Source: Pseudarthrobacter chlorophenolicus A6
Lineage (GTDB): Bacteria > Actinomycetota > Actinomycetes > Actinomycetales > Micrococcaceae
Assembly: GCF_000022025.1 (NCBI RefSeq)
Contig: NC_011886.1
Coordinates: 4,009,209-4,073,208, forward strand
DNA length: 64,000 bases
Direction: 5' to 3'
The position numbers and the translations under genes are program-made. How positions within the stretch are numbered: position 1 is the stretch's first letter; the number at the start of each line of letters is the position of its first letter. The notes under the pieces were generated by a model that saw nothing but the letters and a program-made list of their open reading frames with translations, was not told where the DNA came from and did not search any database. Of the stretch, positions 17,785 through 28,375 are shown piece after piece.

Positions 17785-18453
17785 CTACGCAGGTACTGCG
17801 ACGATGACCTGTGCTGCGCGGAGCACGCGGTCTCCTGACTTGTAGCCGGAGCGGAGCACCTGGCTGACGGTGTCAACCTCGATGTCTTCGCCGGGCTGCT
17901 GGATCAGGGCCTCGTGGACGGTGGGGTCGAACTCCACGCCGGTTTCGTCGATGCGGACCAGGCCGTAGGTCTTCAGCGCGTTCTCCAGCTTGGCGGCGAT
18001 CGCGGCGAAGGGTCCGTCGGTGAGGTCGCCGTGCTGCCGTGCAGCGTCAACGTCGTCCAGGACCGGGAGCAGGGAGTTCAGGACGCCGATGACGGCCATT
18101 TCCCCTGCCACGGCGCGGTCGCGTTCCACGCGCTTTCGGTAGTTGACGTACTCGGCCTGCAGGCGGAGGAGGTCGTTCTTCAGCTCCGCTGCCTCAGCGT
18201 TGGCGGACCCTGCGGGAACGCCCTGGGCCACGGATTCCTCCGCCGGCACCTCGACGCCGTTGAGGATCTCCTCGGCCTGGGCGAGCGCGTCGCCGTCGGA
18301 ATCCTGCGCGGAACCGGCCTGCCCGCCCTCTGGGTGCCGGGCCTCGCCGGTCACCGGGTCAACCTTGCGGTTGTCCCGGATGACCGGTTCCTGGGGGTTG
18401 CCCTGCTGGCGCTCGGATGAGTTGTGCTCTTCCTCGTTACCGTGATGGGGCAT
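17785..18453 (-). CDS. grpE: GrpE nucleotide-exchange factor
   Basis: A 222-aa GrpE with a charged, disordered N-terminus (about 1-75), a long helical dimerisation region (LKNDLLRLQAEYVNYRKRVERD, about 93-115) and the C-terminal beta domain (about 165-222; ENALKTYGLVRIDETGVEFDP and GYKSGDRVLRAAQVIVA). It releases ADP from DnaK. ATG 18453 is 3 nt after the dnaK stop, so translation is likely coupled. Confidence 0.94.
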   Translation of the reverse strand: MPHHGNEEEHNSSERQQGNPQEPVIRDNRKVDPVTGEARHPEGGQAGSAQDSDGDALAQAEEILNGVEVPAEESVAQGVPAGSANAEAAELKNDLLRLQAEYVNYRKRVERDRAVAGEMAVIGVLNSLLPVLDDVDAARQHGDLTDGPFAAIAAKLENALKTYGLVRIDETGVEFDPTVHEALIQQPGEDIEVDTVSQVLRSGYKSGDRVLRAAQVIVAVPA

Positions 18454-18456
18454 GGC

Positions 18457-20391
<1,935 letters not shown>

Positions 20392-20392
<1 letters not shown>

Positions 20393-20419
20393 CTTTACTC
20401 AGGCTCCAAATGATGTCAA
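20392..20419 (-). promoter_or_regulatory. dnaK promoter
   Basis: On the minus strand TTGACA (20419-20414) and TAAAGT (20397-20392) are separated by 16 bp. The promoter sits exactly between the two HAIR elements. Confidence 0.8.
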
Positions 20420-20425
20420 CTGAAG

Positions 20426-20444
20426 TTGAGCGTACTTCACTCAA
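20426..20444. promoter_or_regulatory. HAIR element 2 (HspR operator)
   Basis: A second TTGAG-N9-CTCAA repeat lies just upstream of the dnaK -35 box. Its centre is 52 bp from that of HAIR 1, close to five helical turns. Confidence 0.85.
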
Positions 20445-20643
20445 CTTTTGCTCCGCGAGGGGCATGATGACGCCGGCGGCATGCGCCCATTGCCCGAAAA
20501 GGCGAGGAATTCCGGGCTACTCAGGCCGGGTTCCGCTCTGGGAGAACGCGTGGCTTCCGGCCTCGGTAGAGTGGTTGCCGGGGGAAGTGTTGCCTGTGCG
20601 GCTGCCCTAAAGGACACCATCAACAGCAACGGAACGGCACCCA

Positions 20644-21900
20644 GTGAAAAACCCGATTCCCGATTACCTCGACGAAGTCATTACGGCGCTCCGGGACGAG
20701 CATTCCGGGGACGTGGCCGGATACATCCCGCAGCTGGCGCAGGCCGAGCCCAACGTCTTCGGAGCCGCCATTACCACCGTCAAGGGACACACCTACGCGG
20801 CGGGCGACAGCGACCGGCTGTTTTCCATACAGTCCATCTCCAAGCCGTTTGCCTACGCGGCCGCTCTGATTGACCGGGGAATGGACCGCGTCTGCCAGAC
20901 GGTCGGCGTGGAGCCATCCGGCGAGGCTTTCAATGAACTCTCCCTTGAAGGCGAAACGCACCGCCCCAAAAACCCCATGATCAACGCCGGCGCCATCGCC
21001 ACGCACTCGCTGGTAGGCACATCCGGCGGAACCCGGACGGAGCGGCTGCTGGAGTTCTTTTCAGCCCTTGCGGGGCGTGAACTAAACATTGACCAGGACG
21101 TATGCGGCTCCGAGTTCGAACACGCCCACCGCAACCTGGCAATCGGCCACATGCTGAAGAACTACACCGTCCTGGACGGCGATGTCCATGACATCGTGCT
21201 TGGCTACACCCAGCAGTGCTCCATCCTGGTCTCCGCCAAGGACCTTTCCATGATGACGGCCACCCTCGCCGCGGGCGGGGTCCAGCCGCTCACCGGGGAG
21301 CGGCTGATGGAACCGGGAACTGCCCGGCAGGTCATGGCGGTCATGGCCGGCGCCGGCATGTACGACTTCGCCGGCGAATGGCTGACCAAAGTGGGCATAC
21401 CGGCCAAGAGCGGCGTATCCGGCGGCATGATCGGCGTCCTGCCGAACCAGGTGGGCATCAGCGCGTTCTCGCCGCGCCTGGACTCCCATGGCAACAGCCA
21501 CCGTGGCCGGCTGGTCTTTGAACGGCTCTCAGCCGACATGGGCATGCACCTTTTCGGTGTCGACCAGGGCAACGACCAGTCCGTAGCCGTGGAAGCCGAT
21601 GGGCAGGACGTTACCTACCACCTCTATGGCACCGTCCAGTTCCTGACCGCAGCGGACCTGTTGCACCGGATGTCAGCCGCTGAAGCGCCGGGACATGCCG
21701 TGATTGATGCTTCCCGGGTGGACGCCTTTACCGACGTGGGCCGCCGGATGACCCTCGAGGGAATGCGGCGGCTGAACCTGGACGGCTGGGAGATCAGCCT
21801 TCGGGATCCCTTCGGCAGGCTGCCGGACCCGGACTTCGGGGATGGAAACTACCCCTCGGTCATCGAGCATCGGCCCGGGCAGCCAGACGCCCGGGGCTGA
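20644..21900 (+). CDS. glsA: Glutaminase A with C-terminal STAS-like domain
   Basis: A 418-aa serine-dependent beta-lactamase-fold glutaminase, which hydrolyses glutamine to glutamate and ammonia. The catalytic S-x-x-K is S64-I-S-K67 in FSIQSISKPF; other family motifs are KNPMINAGAI, KNYTVLDGDV and GVLPNQVGISAFSPRLD. Residues from about 315 to 400 form an added STAS-like domain (VTYHLYGTVQFLTAADLLHRM, VIDASRVDAFTDVGRRM), seen in longer bacterial glutaminases. The start is GTG 20644. It stands alone between the dnaK promoter and a convergent ArsR gene. Confidence 0.9.
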   Translation: MKNPIPDYLDEVITALRDEHSGDVAGYIPQLAQAEPNVFGAAITTVKGHTYAAGDSDRLFSIQSISKPFAYAAALIDRGMDRVCQTVGVEPSGEAFNELSLEGETHRPKNPMINAGAIATHSLVGTSGGTRTERLLEFFSALAGRELNIDQDVCGSEFEHAHRNLAIGHMLKNYTVLDGDVHDIVLGYTQQCSILVSAKDLSMMTATLAAGGVQPLTGERLMEPGTARQVMAVMAGAGMYDFAGEWLTKVGIPAKSGVSGGMIGVLPNQVGISAFSPRLDSHGNSHRGRLVFERLSADMGMHLFGVDQGNDQSVAVEADGQDVTYHLYGTVQFLTAADLLHRMSAAEAPGHAVIDASRVDAFTDVGRRMTLEGMRRLNLDGWEISLRDPFGRLPDPDFGDGNYPSVIEHRPGQPDARG

Positions 21901-21918
21901 ACCTCCGGCGGACGGCGC

Positions 21919-22239
21919 TTACTGGACCGGCGCGTCCAGGATTGCCGGGAGCAGGCCCGGGAACCGGGCCTCAAGGTCTTCGGACCGGAGGGTCAGGCGG
22001 CGGCCGCGGCCGTTGGCCTCGTTGCGGATAACGCCGGCCTCGCGCAGGACCTTCATGAGGTGCGATTTGGTGGACTTCGGCATGTCCGGGACCCTGAGCG
22101 AGCAGTCAGCCATGTCGAGGGGGCCGGAGCGGAGCTGGCGCACGATGTCCAGCCGCTCAGGATCGCTCAATGCGAAGAGCACGCTGGGCAGATCGAGATC
22201 TGCGCGGGTGGGGTGGGGGAGGTTCGCCGGCGTAGCCAC
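21919..22239 (-). CDS. ArsR-family regulator
   Basis: A 106-aa winged-helix repressor with core ALSDPERLDIVRQLRSGPLDMADC and recognition region KSTKSHLMKVLREAGVIRNEANGRGRR. There are no clustered Cys residues for metal sensing (one lone Cys in DMADCSL), so the inducer is probably organic (inference). It is divergent from the MFS transporter gene. Two 20-bp operator-like sites in the gap suggest it controls both genes. Confidence 0.88.
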   Translation of the reverse strand: MATPANLPHPTRADLDLPSVLFALSDPERLDIVRQLRSGPLDMADCSLRVPDMPKSTKSHLMKVLREAGVIRNEANGRGRRLTLRSEDLEARFPGLLPAILDAPVQ

Positions 22240-22305
22240 GGTTCGATTTTAGTTGAACCATCGGGGTTGGTGCCAGTAAGCTGTTGATTCGATATTTTTC
22301 GAACC
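22240..22305. promoter_or_regulatory. Two operator-like sites between arsR and the MFS gene
   Basis: Site 1 (22240-22259) is GGTTCGATTTTAGTTGAACC, next to the arsR start. Site 2 (22305-22286, minus strand) is GGTTCGAAAAATATCGAATC. Both are AT-centred 20-bp inverted repeats beginning GGTTCGA, and they are the best candidates for ArsR binding. Confidence 0.6.
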
Positions 22306-22333
22306 AACCCCAAAACCCAGAAGGTGGCACGTT

Positions 22334-23629
22334 GTGACGCACTCCCCCGCAGCCCGGCCCCGTGAAGCACGCCGGCGGCTGGGCTTTGTCCTCGTCGCTG
22401 CTGCCACGGCAGCAATGATGGCCGGCGCCAGCGCCCCATCCCCCTTCTACCCCACCCTGCAGGAACAGTTGCATCTGCTGCCGGTGGCCACCACGGGAAT
22501 CTTCGCCGTTTACGCCGTTGCACTGCTGGCGGCACTGCTGGTGTTCGGGTCCCTGTCGGACCACCTGGGACGCAGGCCGGTCATCAGCGCCGCCTTCATC
22601 CTGCTCGCCGGCAGTGTCACAGCTTTCCTCCTCGCGGACTCGCTGGCAATGCTCCTGGTGGCGCGCGTCCTGCAGGGCATCGCCAGCGGACTGCTGCTGA
22701 CCACGCTTTCTGCCGCCATCGCGGACCTCGAATCCGAGGACGACCCCGGCTCGAGCGCGGCCTGGAACACTGTGGCGCCGCTGGGCGGCCTGGCACTGGG
22801 CGCCCTGGCGTCCGGGCTGCTGCTGGACCTGATGGCGGAACCGCGCACTTTGGTGTTCGTCTCGCTGTCAGTCCTCTACATCGCTTTTTCCGCGCTGGTG
22901 TGGGCCGCGCCTGAAACCTCTCCCCGCGCGCCCGGGCTGGCAGCATCTCTGAAGCCGCACCTGACCCTGCCGCCGGCAGCCCGGAGCGGATTCGTCAGCG
23001 GGGCACCCGCCGTGTTTGCCGGCTGGGCAACGGGCGGGCTGTACCTCTCGCTCGGCGCGGCGATAGTCCACACAACGTTCGGTATCCAGGAGCACCTGTG
23101 GCAAGGCATGGTCATCACCATCCTGGCCGGCGTCGGAGCCGCGGCGGCCGCAGTCCTGCACCGGTTCGGCGCCCGCACCATCACCATTTTCGGGACCACC
23201 GCCCTGGCGCTGGGGACAGCCCTGTCGCTCCTGGCCATCGGGCTGGGCTCATTCGGCCTGTTCCTGGCCGCCGTCGTGGTGGCCGGTGCCGGCTTTGGCA
23301 CGGCCTTCATGGGCGTCATCCGGTCCATCAGCCCCCTGGTCGAGGACCACGAGCGCGCAGGAACCTTCGCCTCGCTCTTCGTGGTGGCCTACACGGCGTT
23401 CGGTATTCCGGCGGTGCTGGCCGGCCTGCTGGCGCCTGTACTGTCACTGCCGGTGACCACCTACGCCTACGGTGCCCTGGTTACGGTCCTGGCCACAGTG
23501 GCAGCGATCAGCCGGGCCCGCAGCAAGGATGCCGTGCCTTCCGGCGAAGCGACGGACGGCACCGCCGGAGCGGCCCGGAACGAGGCAGAACGGATCGGCG
23601 CCGGAGCGGCTTCGGGCACCGGGCGCTAG
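22334..23629 (+). CDS. MFS transporter (drug-resistance type)
   Basis: A 431-aa major facilitator protein with about 12 hydrophobic segments. The cytoplasmic loop 2-3 motif reads GSLSDHLGRRPV (about 72-83), and LLVARVLQGIASGLLLTTLSAAIADL is a family feature of helix 4. GTG 22334 follows AGAAGG. The substrate is unknown. It is paired with the divergent ArsR regulator, an arrangement typical of inducible efflux. A strong hairpin follows the gene. Confidence 0.87.
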   Translation: MTHSPAARPREARRRLGFVLVAAATAAMMAGASAPSPFYPTLQEQLHLLPVATTGIFAVYAVALLAALLVFGSLSDHLGRRPVISAAFILLAGSVTAFLLADSLAMLLVARVLQGIASGLLLTTLSAAIADLESEDDPGSSAAWNTVAPLGGLALGALASGLLLDLMAEPRTLVFVSLSVLYIAFSALVWAAPETSPRAPGLAASLKPHLTLPPAARSGFVSGAPAVFAGWATGGLYLSLGAAIVHTTFGIQEHLWQGMVITILAGVGAAAAAVLHRFGARTITIFGTTALALGTALSLLAIGLGSFGLFLAAVVVAGAGFGTAFMGVIRSISPLVEDHERAGTFASLFVVAYTAFGIPAVLAGLLAPVLSLPVTTYAYGALVTVLATVAAISRARSKDAVPSGEATDGTAGAARNEAERIGAGAASGTGR

Positions 23630-23650
23630 GCCCGCCCGGCCACAACGACG

Positions 23651-23675
23651 GCGGCCAGCCGGTTCGGCTGGCCGC
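23651..23675. terminator. Hairpin after the MFS gene
   Basis: A perfect 11-bp stem (GCGGCCAGCCG with CGGCTGGCCGC) closes a 3-nt loop between two converging genes. It has no T-run but could act in both directions. Confidence 0.6.
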
Positions 23676-23705
23676 TCCCTTGGCCGGATTAGCCGGCAAG
23701 GACAC

Positions 23706-23993
23706 TTACCGATCGGATTCCGGACGGCCGTGCAACGGCCCGCGCTCGTCTTCCGCGGCCTGGACCTGCCCGTCGTTCAGCCCCTCGCGGACGGTCTCTT
23801 CGCCGCGCTCGTTCCCACTGGTGCCGGCGTCGCCGTAGTCGCCGTCGGGATACTGGCCGTCTTCAAGGTTTTCGGAGGGAACTTCGACGGCGCCGGCCTC
23901 ACCGTAGTCGCCATCCATGTACTGCCCGCCCTCGCCTTCCATGCCGGGTCCATCGCCCTTGCGGGGGTCCTCGTCTGCGCGGTGTTCACTCAT
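23706..23993 (-). CDS. Acidic low-complexity protein with a duplicated DGDYG motif
   Basis: A 95-aa, very hydrophilic and acidic protein that I do not recognise. It carries two near-identical stretches, GGQYMDGDYGEAG (22-34) and DGQYPDGDYGDAG (45-57). It is probably unstructured and has no membrane segment or signal peptide. ATG 23993 is preceded by AAGGAGAG. It lies downstream of the TetR gene on the same strand. Confidence 0.6.
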   Translation of the reverse strand: MSEHRADEDPRKGDGPGMEGEGGQYMDGDYGEAGAVEVPSENLEDGQYPDGDYGDAGTSGNERGEETVREGLNDGQVQAAEDERGPLHGRPESDR

Positions 23994-24085
23994 GCGTCAT
24001 CTCTCCTTCGAGTTCCGCGTCCACGTGGGCGCACTGGCAGTTTATCGAGCCAGGGACCCGGCCAACAGAGCCTGCTTCCTGAGTG

Positions 24086-24871
24086 TCAGTGACCGGGAGC
24101 GGGCAAGCCGGCCACCCCGCACAAGACGGCCAGGTGATGATCGAACAGCTCGGCGGGGGCGGAAAAGGTGTCCGGTCCGTACTGGTTGAAGACCTCGAAG
24201 CTGACAGCGCCGAACACAGCACTCCACACCAGGACACCCCTGGCAACCAGCTCATCGGACATCTGCAGGCCAAACTGATTCCGGATAGCGGCGAGATCCG
24301 CCCCCAGCACCGTGGGGACAGCCACGGCTTTCGGCCCGGGAGCGGTGAGGTGGCCGGCACGGGACGCCGCATCAAGGATGCCGACCAGCCTGACGATCAC
24401 CCGCGTTCCGGGACCGGTGGTCCGCTCAGCAGGCGCGTCATACCCCGGAACCGGACTGCCGAACAGCAGTGCGTAACTGGCCGGTTCGCGCAGTGCCCAG
24501 CGCCGGACGGCACGGCCCAGCGCCAGGAACTGCCCGCCGTGATCCTCCTCAGAAACGCCACCGACGGCGGCATCCACCTCATCTCCGAGCTCACCGAAGG
24601 CATCGATCAGTAAAAGGGTGAGCAGTTCGTCACGGTTTTCGACGTAGCGGTACACAGCCGAGGACACGACGCCAAGGTCCCGGGCAACAGCCCGGAGGGA
24701 CAACCCGGCTGCTCCGTCGACGGCGAGGTGCTCACGGCCCAAGCGGACGATGTCGGTGATGGTTTGGGCGCGCGCCCGCTCGCGTGGCGTCTGCCGCCGC
24801 TTCTGAGGGCGCTCCAGCCCCGCCAGTCCGCTTCCTGCCGCGCCGCTCGCTCCCTGCACTTCTGCACCCAT
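24086..24871 (-). CDS. TetR-family regulator
   Basis: A 261-aa regulator. The helix-turn-helix lies near residues 35-80 (DIVRLGREHLAVDGAAGLSLRAVARDLGVVSSAVYRYVENRDELLTLL), followed by a helical ligand domain. ATG 24871 is preferred, because the 45-codon extension to 25006 crosses the divergent promoter and its palindromes. It is divergent from an SDR-type oxidoreductase gene; the two 15-bp palindromes between them are probable operators. Confidence 0.87.
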   Translation of the reverse strand: MGAEVQGASGAAGSGLAGLERPQKRRQTPRERARAQTITDIVRLGREHLAVDGAAGLSLRAVARDLGVVSSAVYRYVENRDELLTLLLIDAFGELGDEVDAAVGGVSEEDHGGQFLALGRAVRRWALREPASYALLFGSPVPGYDAPAERTTGPGTRVIVRLVGILDAASRAGHLTAPGPKAVAVPTVLGADLAAIRNQFGLQMSDELVARGVLVWSAVFGAVSFEVFNQYGPDTFSAPAELFDHHLAVLCGVAGLPAPGH

Positions 24872-24910
24872 CACGCCAGCATGCCACAAAAGAGAGCAGC
24901 AAAGGCATTC

Positions 24911-24973
24911 GAGAGCACCGCTCTTGACATGTCGCTGCGAGTGCCACACTCTTAGAGCGAGAGCAGTGCTCTC
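24911..24973. promoter_or_regulatory. TetR-type operators flanking the SDR promoter
   Basis: Site 1 (24911-24925) is GAGAGCACCGCTCTT; site 2 (24959-24973) is the perfect palindrome GAGAGCAGTGCTCTC. A -35 box TTGACA (24924-24929) overlaps site 1, and a weak -10 (CACTCT, 24947-24952) follows after 17 bp. Site 2 would cover the transcription start. Confidence 0.7.
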
Positions 24974-24999
24974 ACGGTCGGTTTGTCTGAGGAGGAAAC

Positions 25000-25929
25000 G
25001 TGGCATTGCTTTACGTGGTTACCGGCGCTGGACCGGTGGGCTGGACAGTGGCGGAACAACTGGCCGGGCAAGGGCACCGGGTCCGGATTCTGACCCGATC
25101 AGGCAGCGGTCCCGCCCACCCCCTGATTGAACGGCTCAGCGGCGACGCAAGGGACGCGGCGCTGCTCCGGGAAGCGTTCGCCGGCGCCGACGCCGTGTTC
25201 CATTGCATTCACGGTTCGTCCTACGCTGCCGCCGCGTGGGAGGCCGAACTGCCGGCAGCGGAACAGGCCGTGCTGGAGGCAGCCGCGGCGGCGGGCGCCG
25301 TCGTCGTCTTTCCCGAAAGCCTGTACTCCTACAGCGAGCCGGACCGAGTGATGACCGAGTCCGGCCCCAGGCAGGCCGCCGGCGGAAAGCGCGGGGTGCG
25401 GACCATGCTGCTGGAGGCGCGCGAAGCCTCGGCAGCACCGACGGTAAGCGTGGTGGCCGGCGACTTCTTCGGTCCGCGGGTCCGGATGGCGCACGGCGGC
25501 GAGCGCGTGGTGGCGCCCATCCTTGCCGGCAAGAACGTGAGCGTCATTGGCAGCGCCAGCCAACCGCATTCGTTTACGTTTGTTCCGGACCTGGCCGCAG
25601 CCATGATCGCTGCCGCACGGACGCCGTCCACCTGGAACACCGTTTGGCACGCGCCCACGGGGCCCGCGGTGACGCAGCGACAGCTCACCGAAGCGTTCGC
25701 CCGTGCGGCAGGAAGGCCTGCCCCCAAGGTGCGCGTCCTGCCAGGATGGCTGCTCCGGGGAGCCGGCCTGGTATCCGGTGACGCACGTGAACTCGCGGAG
25801 ATGCTCTACCAGTTCGAGCGTCCGTTCGTCATGGATTCGACGCTGTCCGAGGCAGCCCTTGGCATCGAGCCCACTCCACTGGATACAGCAGCTGCCGCCA
25901 CCGTGGAGTGGTGGCGGCAGCAGGGCTGA
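25000..25929 (+). CDS. NAD(P)-dependent epimerase/dehydratase (extended SDR, NmrA-like)
   Basis: A 309-aa Rossmann-fold protein starting LLYVVTGAGPVGWTVAEQL, with the TGxGxxG dinucleotide motif at residues 8-14. The segment FPESLYSY resembles the active-site Tyr region of extended SDRs, but a clear YxxxK pair is not evident. GTG 25000 follows a strong GAGGAGG. The substrate is unknown. It is controlled in all likelihood by the divergent TetR protein. Confidence 0.82.
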   Translation: MALLYVVTGAGPVGWTVAEQLAGQGHRVRILTRSGSGPAHPLIERLSGDARDAALLREAFAGADAVFHCIHGSSYAAAAWEAELPAAEQAVLEAAAAAGAVVVFPESLYSYSEPDRVMTESGPRQAAGGKRGVRTMLLEAREASAAPTVSVVAGDFFGPRVRMAHGGERVVAPILAGKNVSVIGSASQPHSFTFVPDLAAAMIAAARTPSTWNTVWHAPTGPAVTQRQLTEAFARAAGRPAPKVRVLPGWLLRGAGLVSGDARELAEMLYQFERPFVMDSTLSEAALGIEPTPLDTAAAATVEWWRQQG

Positions 25930-25951
25930 TCGGCAGGAAGGGGTTCCCCGG

Positions 25952-28153
25952 TCAGCGGCTGGAGACCTCCTCAAGGGGCTCGACGCCGGGCTCCTGCGGC
26001 TTCTCCGCAGGTTCCGTGCCGCCGCGGGCGAGCTTGCCGGGCCACCAGATCTTCGGGCCGAGATCGTACGCCAGGGCGGGCACCAGCAGCGAGCGCACCA
26101 GCACGGTATCCAGCAGCACGCCGAAGGCCACGATGAAGGCCAGCTGGACCAGGAACATGATGGGGATGACGCCCAGTGCAGCGAAGGTTGCCGCCAGGAC
26201 CACGCCGGCGGAGGTGATGACGCCGCCGGTAACGCCGAGGCCGCGGAGGATGCCGGGACGTGTTCCGTGTTTGATGGATTCTTCCCGGACCCGGCTCATC
26301 AGGAAGATGTTGTAGTCCACGCCCAGGGCCACCAGGAAAACGAACCCGAACAGCGGAACCGTGGCGTCGGCGCCCGGGAAGCCCAGGAGGTTGTTGAATA
26401 CCAGCGCGGAGACACCCATGGCTGCGGCGTAGGACAGCACCACGGAGAGCACCAGCAGGACCGGCGCCACGATGGAGCGCAGCAGCAGCATCAGGATGAA
26501 GAGGATGACCACCAGGACCACGGGGATGATGATCACCAGGTCCCGCTGGGCTGTGGTGTTGGTGTCCAGCGCGGTGGCGGTGACGCCGCCAACGAGGGCA
26601 CCGGAATCCACGGCCTTCACGTCAGTGCGCAGCGCCTTGACCGCTTCTTCGGCCTCGAGGGAATCCGCGGCCGAGTTCAGCGTGGCGTTGATGAGCACCT
26701 TGCCCTCCCGGACGTCCGGATCGCTGGGAGCCCCGGGGGCTCCGGTGATGGGCACGCTTCCCTGGGCCAACAGGTAGGCGTCGCCCACGCCGTCGGCCTT
26801 CTTCACGACGTCCAGGACTTCCTGCGCCTTGGCCTGGTCCGCAACCACGACGGCGGGGCTGCCGCTGCCGGCGTCGAAGTGCCGCGCCAGGGCGTCCTGG
26901 CCGTCCACGGCGTTGGAGGCGGTGAGGATGACGTCGGTTTGGGGTACACCGTTAGCCTTCAGCTGCAGGACGCCCGCGGAGGCAACCACCAGGAGCAGCA
27001 CGGAGCCGATCCAGATGGTCCGGGGGCGGCGGGACACCAGCGAACCGGTGGCGCGCCACAGCCCCTTCTGGCCCTCAAGACCGGTGACCAGCTCGGGTTC
27101 GCGCTCATCGGCGGGCACCAGCTTGGGCCGGAAAGGCCAGAACGCGGCCCGGCCCAGCAAGGCCATGAGGGCCGGCAGGAGGGTCAGCGCGGCGAACAGC
27201 GAGCAGACGATGCCGGCCGCGGCCACCGGGCCCAGGGCCTTGTTGGAGTTGAGGTCGGAGAACAGCAGGCACAGCAGCGCGATGATCACTGTGGCGCCGG
27301 AGGCCAGGATGGGCTCGAAGGAGGCCTTCCAGGCAGTGATTACCGCCGACGTCCGGTTGGTGGTGTGGGTGAGCGCCTCCCGGAATCGCGCCACGAACAG
27401 CAGGGCATAGTCCGTTGCGGCACCGATCACCAGGATGGACAGGATGCCCTGGCTTTGGCCGTTCAGCTGGATCCAGCCGGCCTTGGCCATGCCGAACACC
27501 AGCAGGATGGCTGCGCAGAGGGCGAAGACGGAGGTCAGCAGGACCATGATAGGCAGCAGCAGGGACCGGTAAACGATCAGCAGGATCACGAACACGGCAG
27601 ACAGCGCCACCAGCAGCAGGATGCCGTCGATTCCGCCGAACGCGGCCGTCAGGTCCGCAGCCAGGCCCGCGGGGCCGGTGACGTAGGTCTGCATCCCTTC
27701 GGGGGCGCCCTCAGAGACTGTGTCGCGGAGTTCCTTGACGGCTTCCTTGACCTCCACGCTGCCGCCGATGGGGGCGACGAACTGAACCGCCTTGCCGTCC
27801 TCGGATGGAATCGGCCCGATTACCGCGCTCCCGAGCTTCAGTTCCTCGATCTTGGTCCGCAGGCCGGCCACTTCGCCCAGCTGCGCCGGGGTGAACGCCG
27901 CGGAGTTTTCAATGACGATGATTCCCGGAACCTCGTCCGAGTCGCGGAACTTCGCCTGCCAGTCCTGGGCTTCGGTGGCTTCGGCACTGGCGGGCAGGAA
28001 TGACGCCTGGTCATTGGAGGAGACCTCCTCCAGGCGGCCAAAGGTGGGGCCGCCAATGCCGGCAAGGCCAAGCCAGGTCAGCACCAGGATGACGGGGATG
28101 AGCCAGCGGAGCCAGAACGGGACGCGTTCCTTGGCTGCAGTCTGATGTTTCAT
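25952..28153 (-). CDS. MMPL-family (RND-type) exporter
   Basis: A 733-aa membrane protein with two repeats, each an extracytoplasmic loop region (about 40-190 and 400-540) followed by five or six transmembrane helices. Family features are GAATDYALLFVARFREAL in the first repeat and ALGVDYNIFLMSRVREE in the second, the helix 4 motifs likely to carry the proton relay Asp. ATG 28153 is preferred over 28165, because GGAAGG lies just upstream. It ends in a short basic/acidic tail. It is divergent from a MarR gene; such pairs usually export drugs or lipophilic compounds. Confidence 0.88.
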   Translation of the reverse strand: MKHQTAAKERVPFWLRWLIPVILVLTWLGLAGIGGPTFGRLEEVSSNDQASFLPASAEATEAQDWQAKFRDSDEVPGIIVIENSAAFTPAQLGEVAGLRTKIEELKLGSAVIGPIPSEDGKAVQFVAPIGGSVEVKEAVKELRDTVSEGAPEGMQTYVTGPAGLAADLTAAFGGIDGILLLVALSAVFVILLIVYRSLLLPIMVLLTSVFALCAAILLVFGMAKAGWIQLNGQSQGILSILVIGAATDYALLFVARFREALTHTTNRTSAVITAWKASFEPILASGATVIIALLCLLFSDLNSNKALGPVAAAGIVCSLFAALTLLPALMALLGRAAFWPFRPKLVPADEREPELVTGLEGQKGLWRATGSLVSRRPRTIWIGSVLLLVVASAGVLQLKANGVPQTDVILTASNAVDGQDALARHFDAGSGSPAVVVADQAKAQEVLDVVKKADGVGDAYLLAQGSVPITGAPGAPSDPDVREGKVLINATLNSAADSLEAEEAVKALRTDVKAVDSGALVGGVTATALDTNTTAQRDLVIIIPVVLVVILFILMLLLRSIVAPVLLVLSVVLSYAAAMGVSALVFNNLLGFPGADATVPLFGFVFLVALGVDYNIFLMSRVREESIKHGTRPGILRGLGVTGGVITSAGVVLAATFAALGVIPIMFLVQLAFIVAFGVLLDTVLVRSLLVPALAYDLGPKIWWPGKLARGGTEPAEKPQEPGVEPLEEVSSR

Positions 28154-28215
28154 GATGCCTTCCATGCGGATGGTCCACGCGGGACAAAGCGGAGTAGGAT
28201 TGGTTCCACATTAGA

Positions 28216-28235
28216 CTATCTCCATGATAGAGATA
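28216..28235. promoter_or_regulatory. MarR-type operator between the MMPL and marR genes
   Basis: Bases 28217-28235, TATCTCCATGATAGAGATA, form TATCTC-N7-GAGATA, with a second nested repeat CTATC-N5-GATAG at 28216-28230. The site lies about 65 nt upstream of the MMPL start. Confidence 0.65.
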
Positions 28236-28375
28236 AGTGCCAGTCAAGCTTTTTCAACGGGGGCCTCCGCCGGGGGCTTCCACGGCTGAGCCAGGTAATG
28301 CCAAGGCAGCTGAAGTAATATCCCTCAGGGCCTGTGCGCAAAGACGGACGGCCCCACGAACTCCAGGAGGTGACC

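Noticed and set aside
25703..28003. A 766-codon plus-strand frame antisense to the MMPL gene
   Set aside because: Gln/Gly/His/Asp-rich shadow without membrane segments or motifs; the MMPL gene on the other strand is unambiguous.
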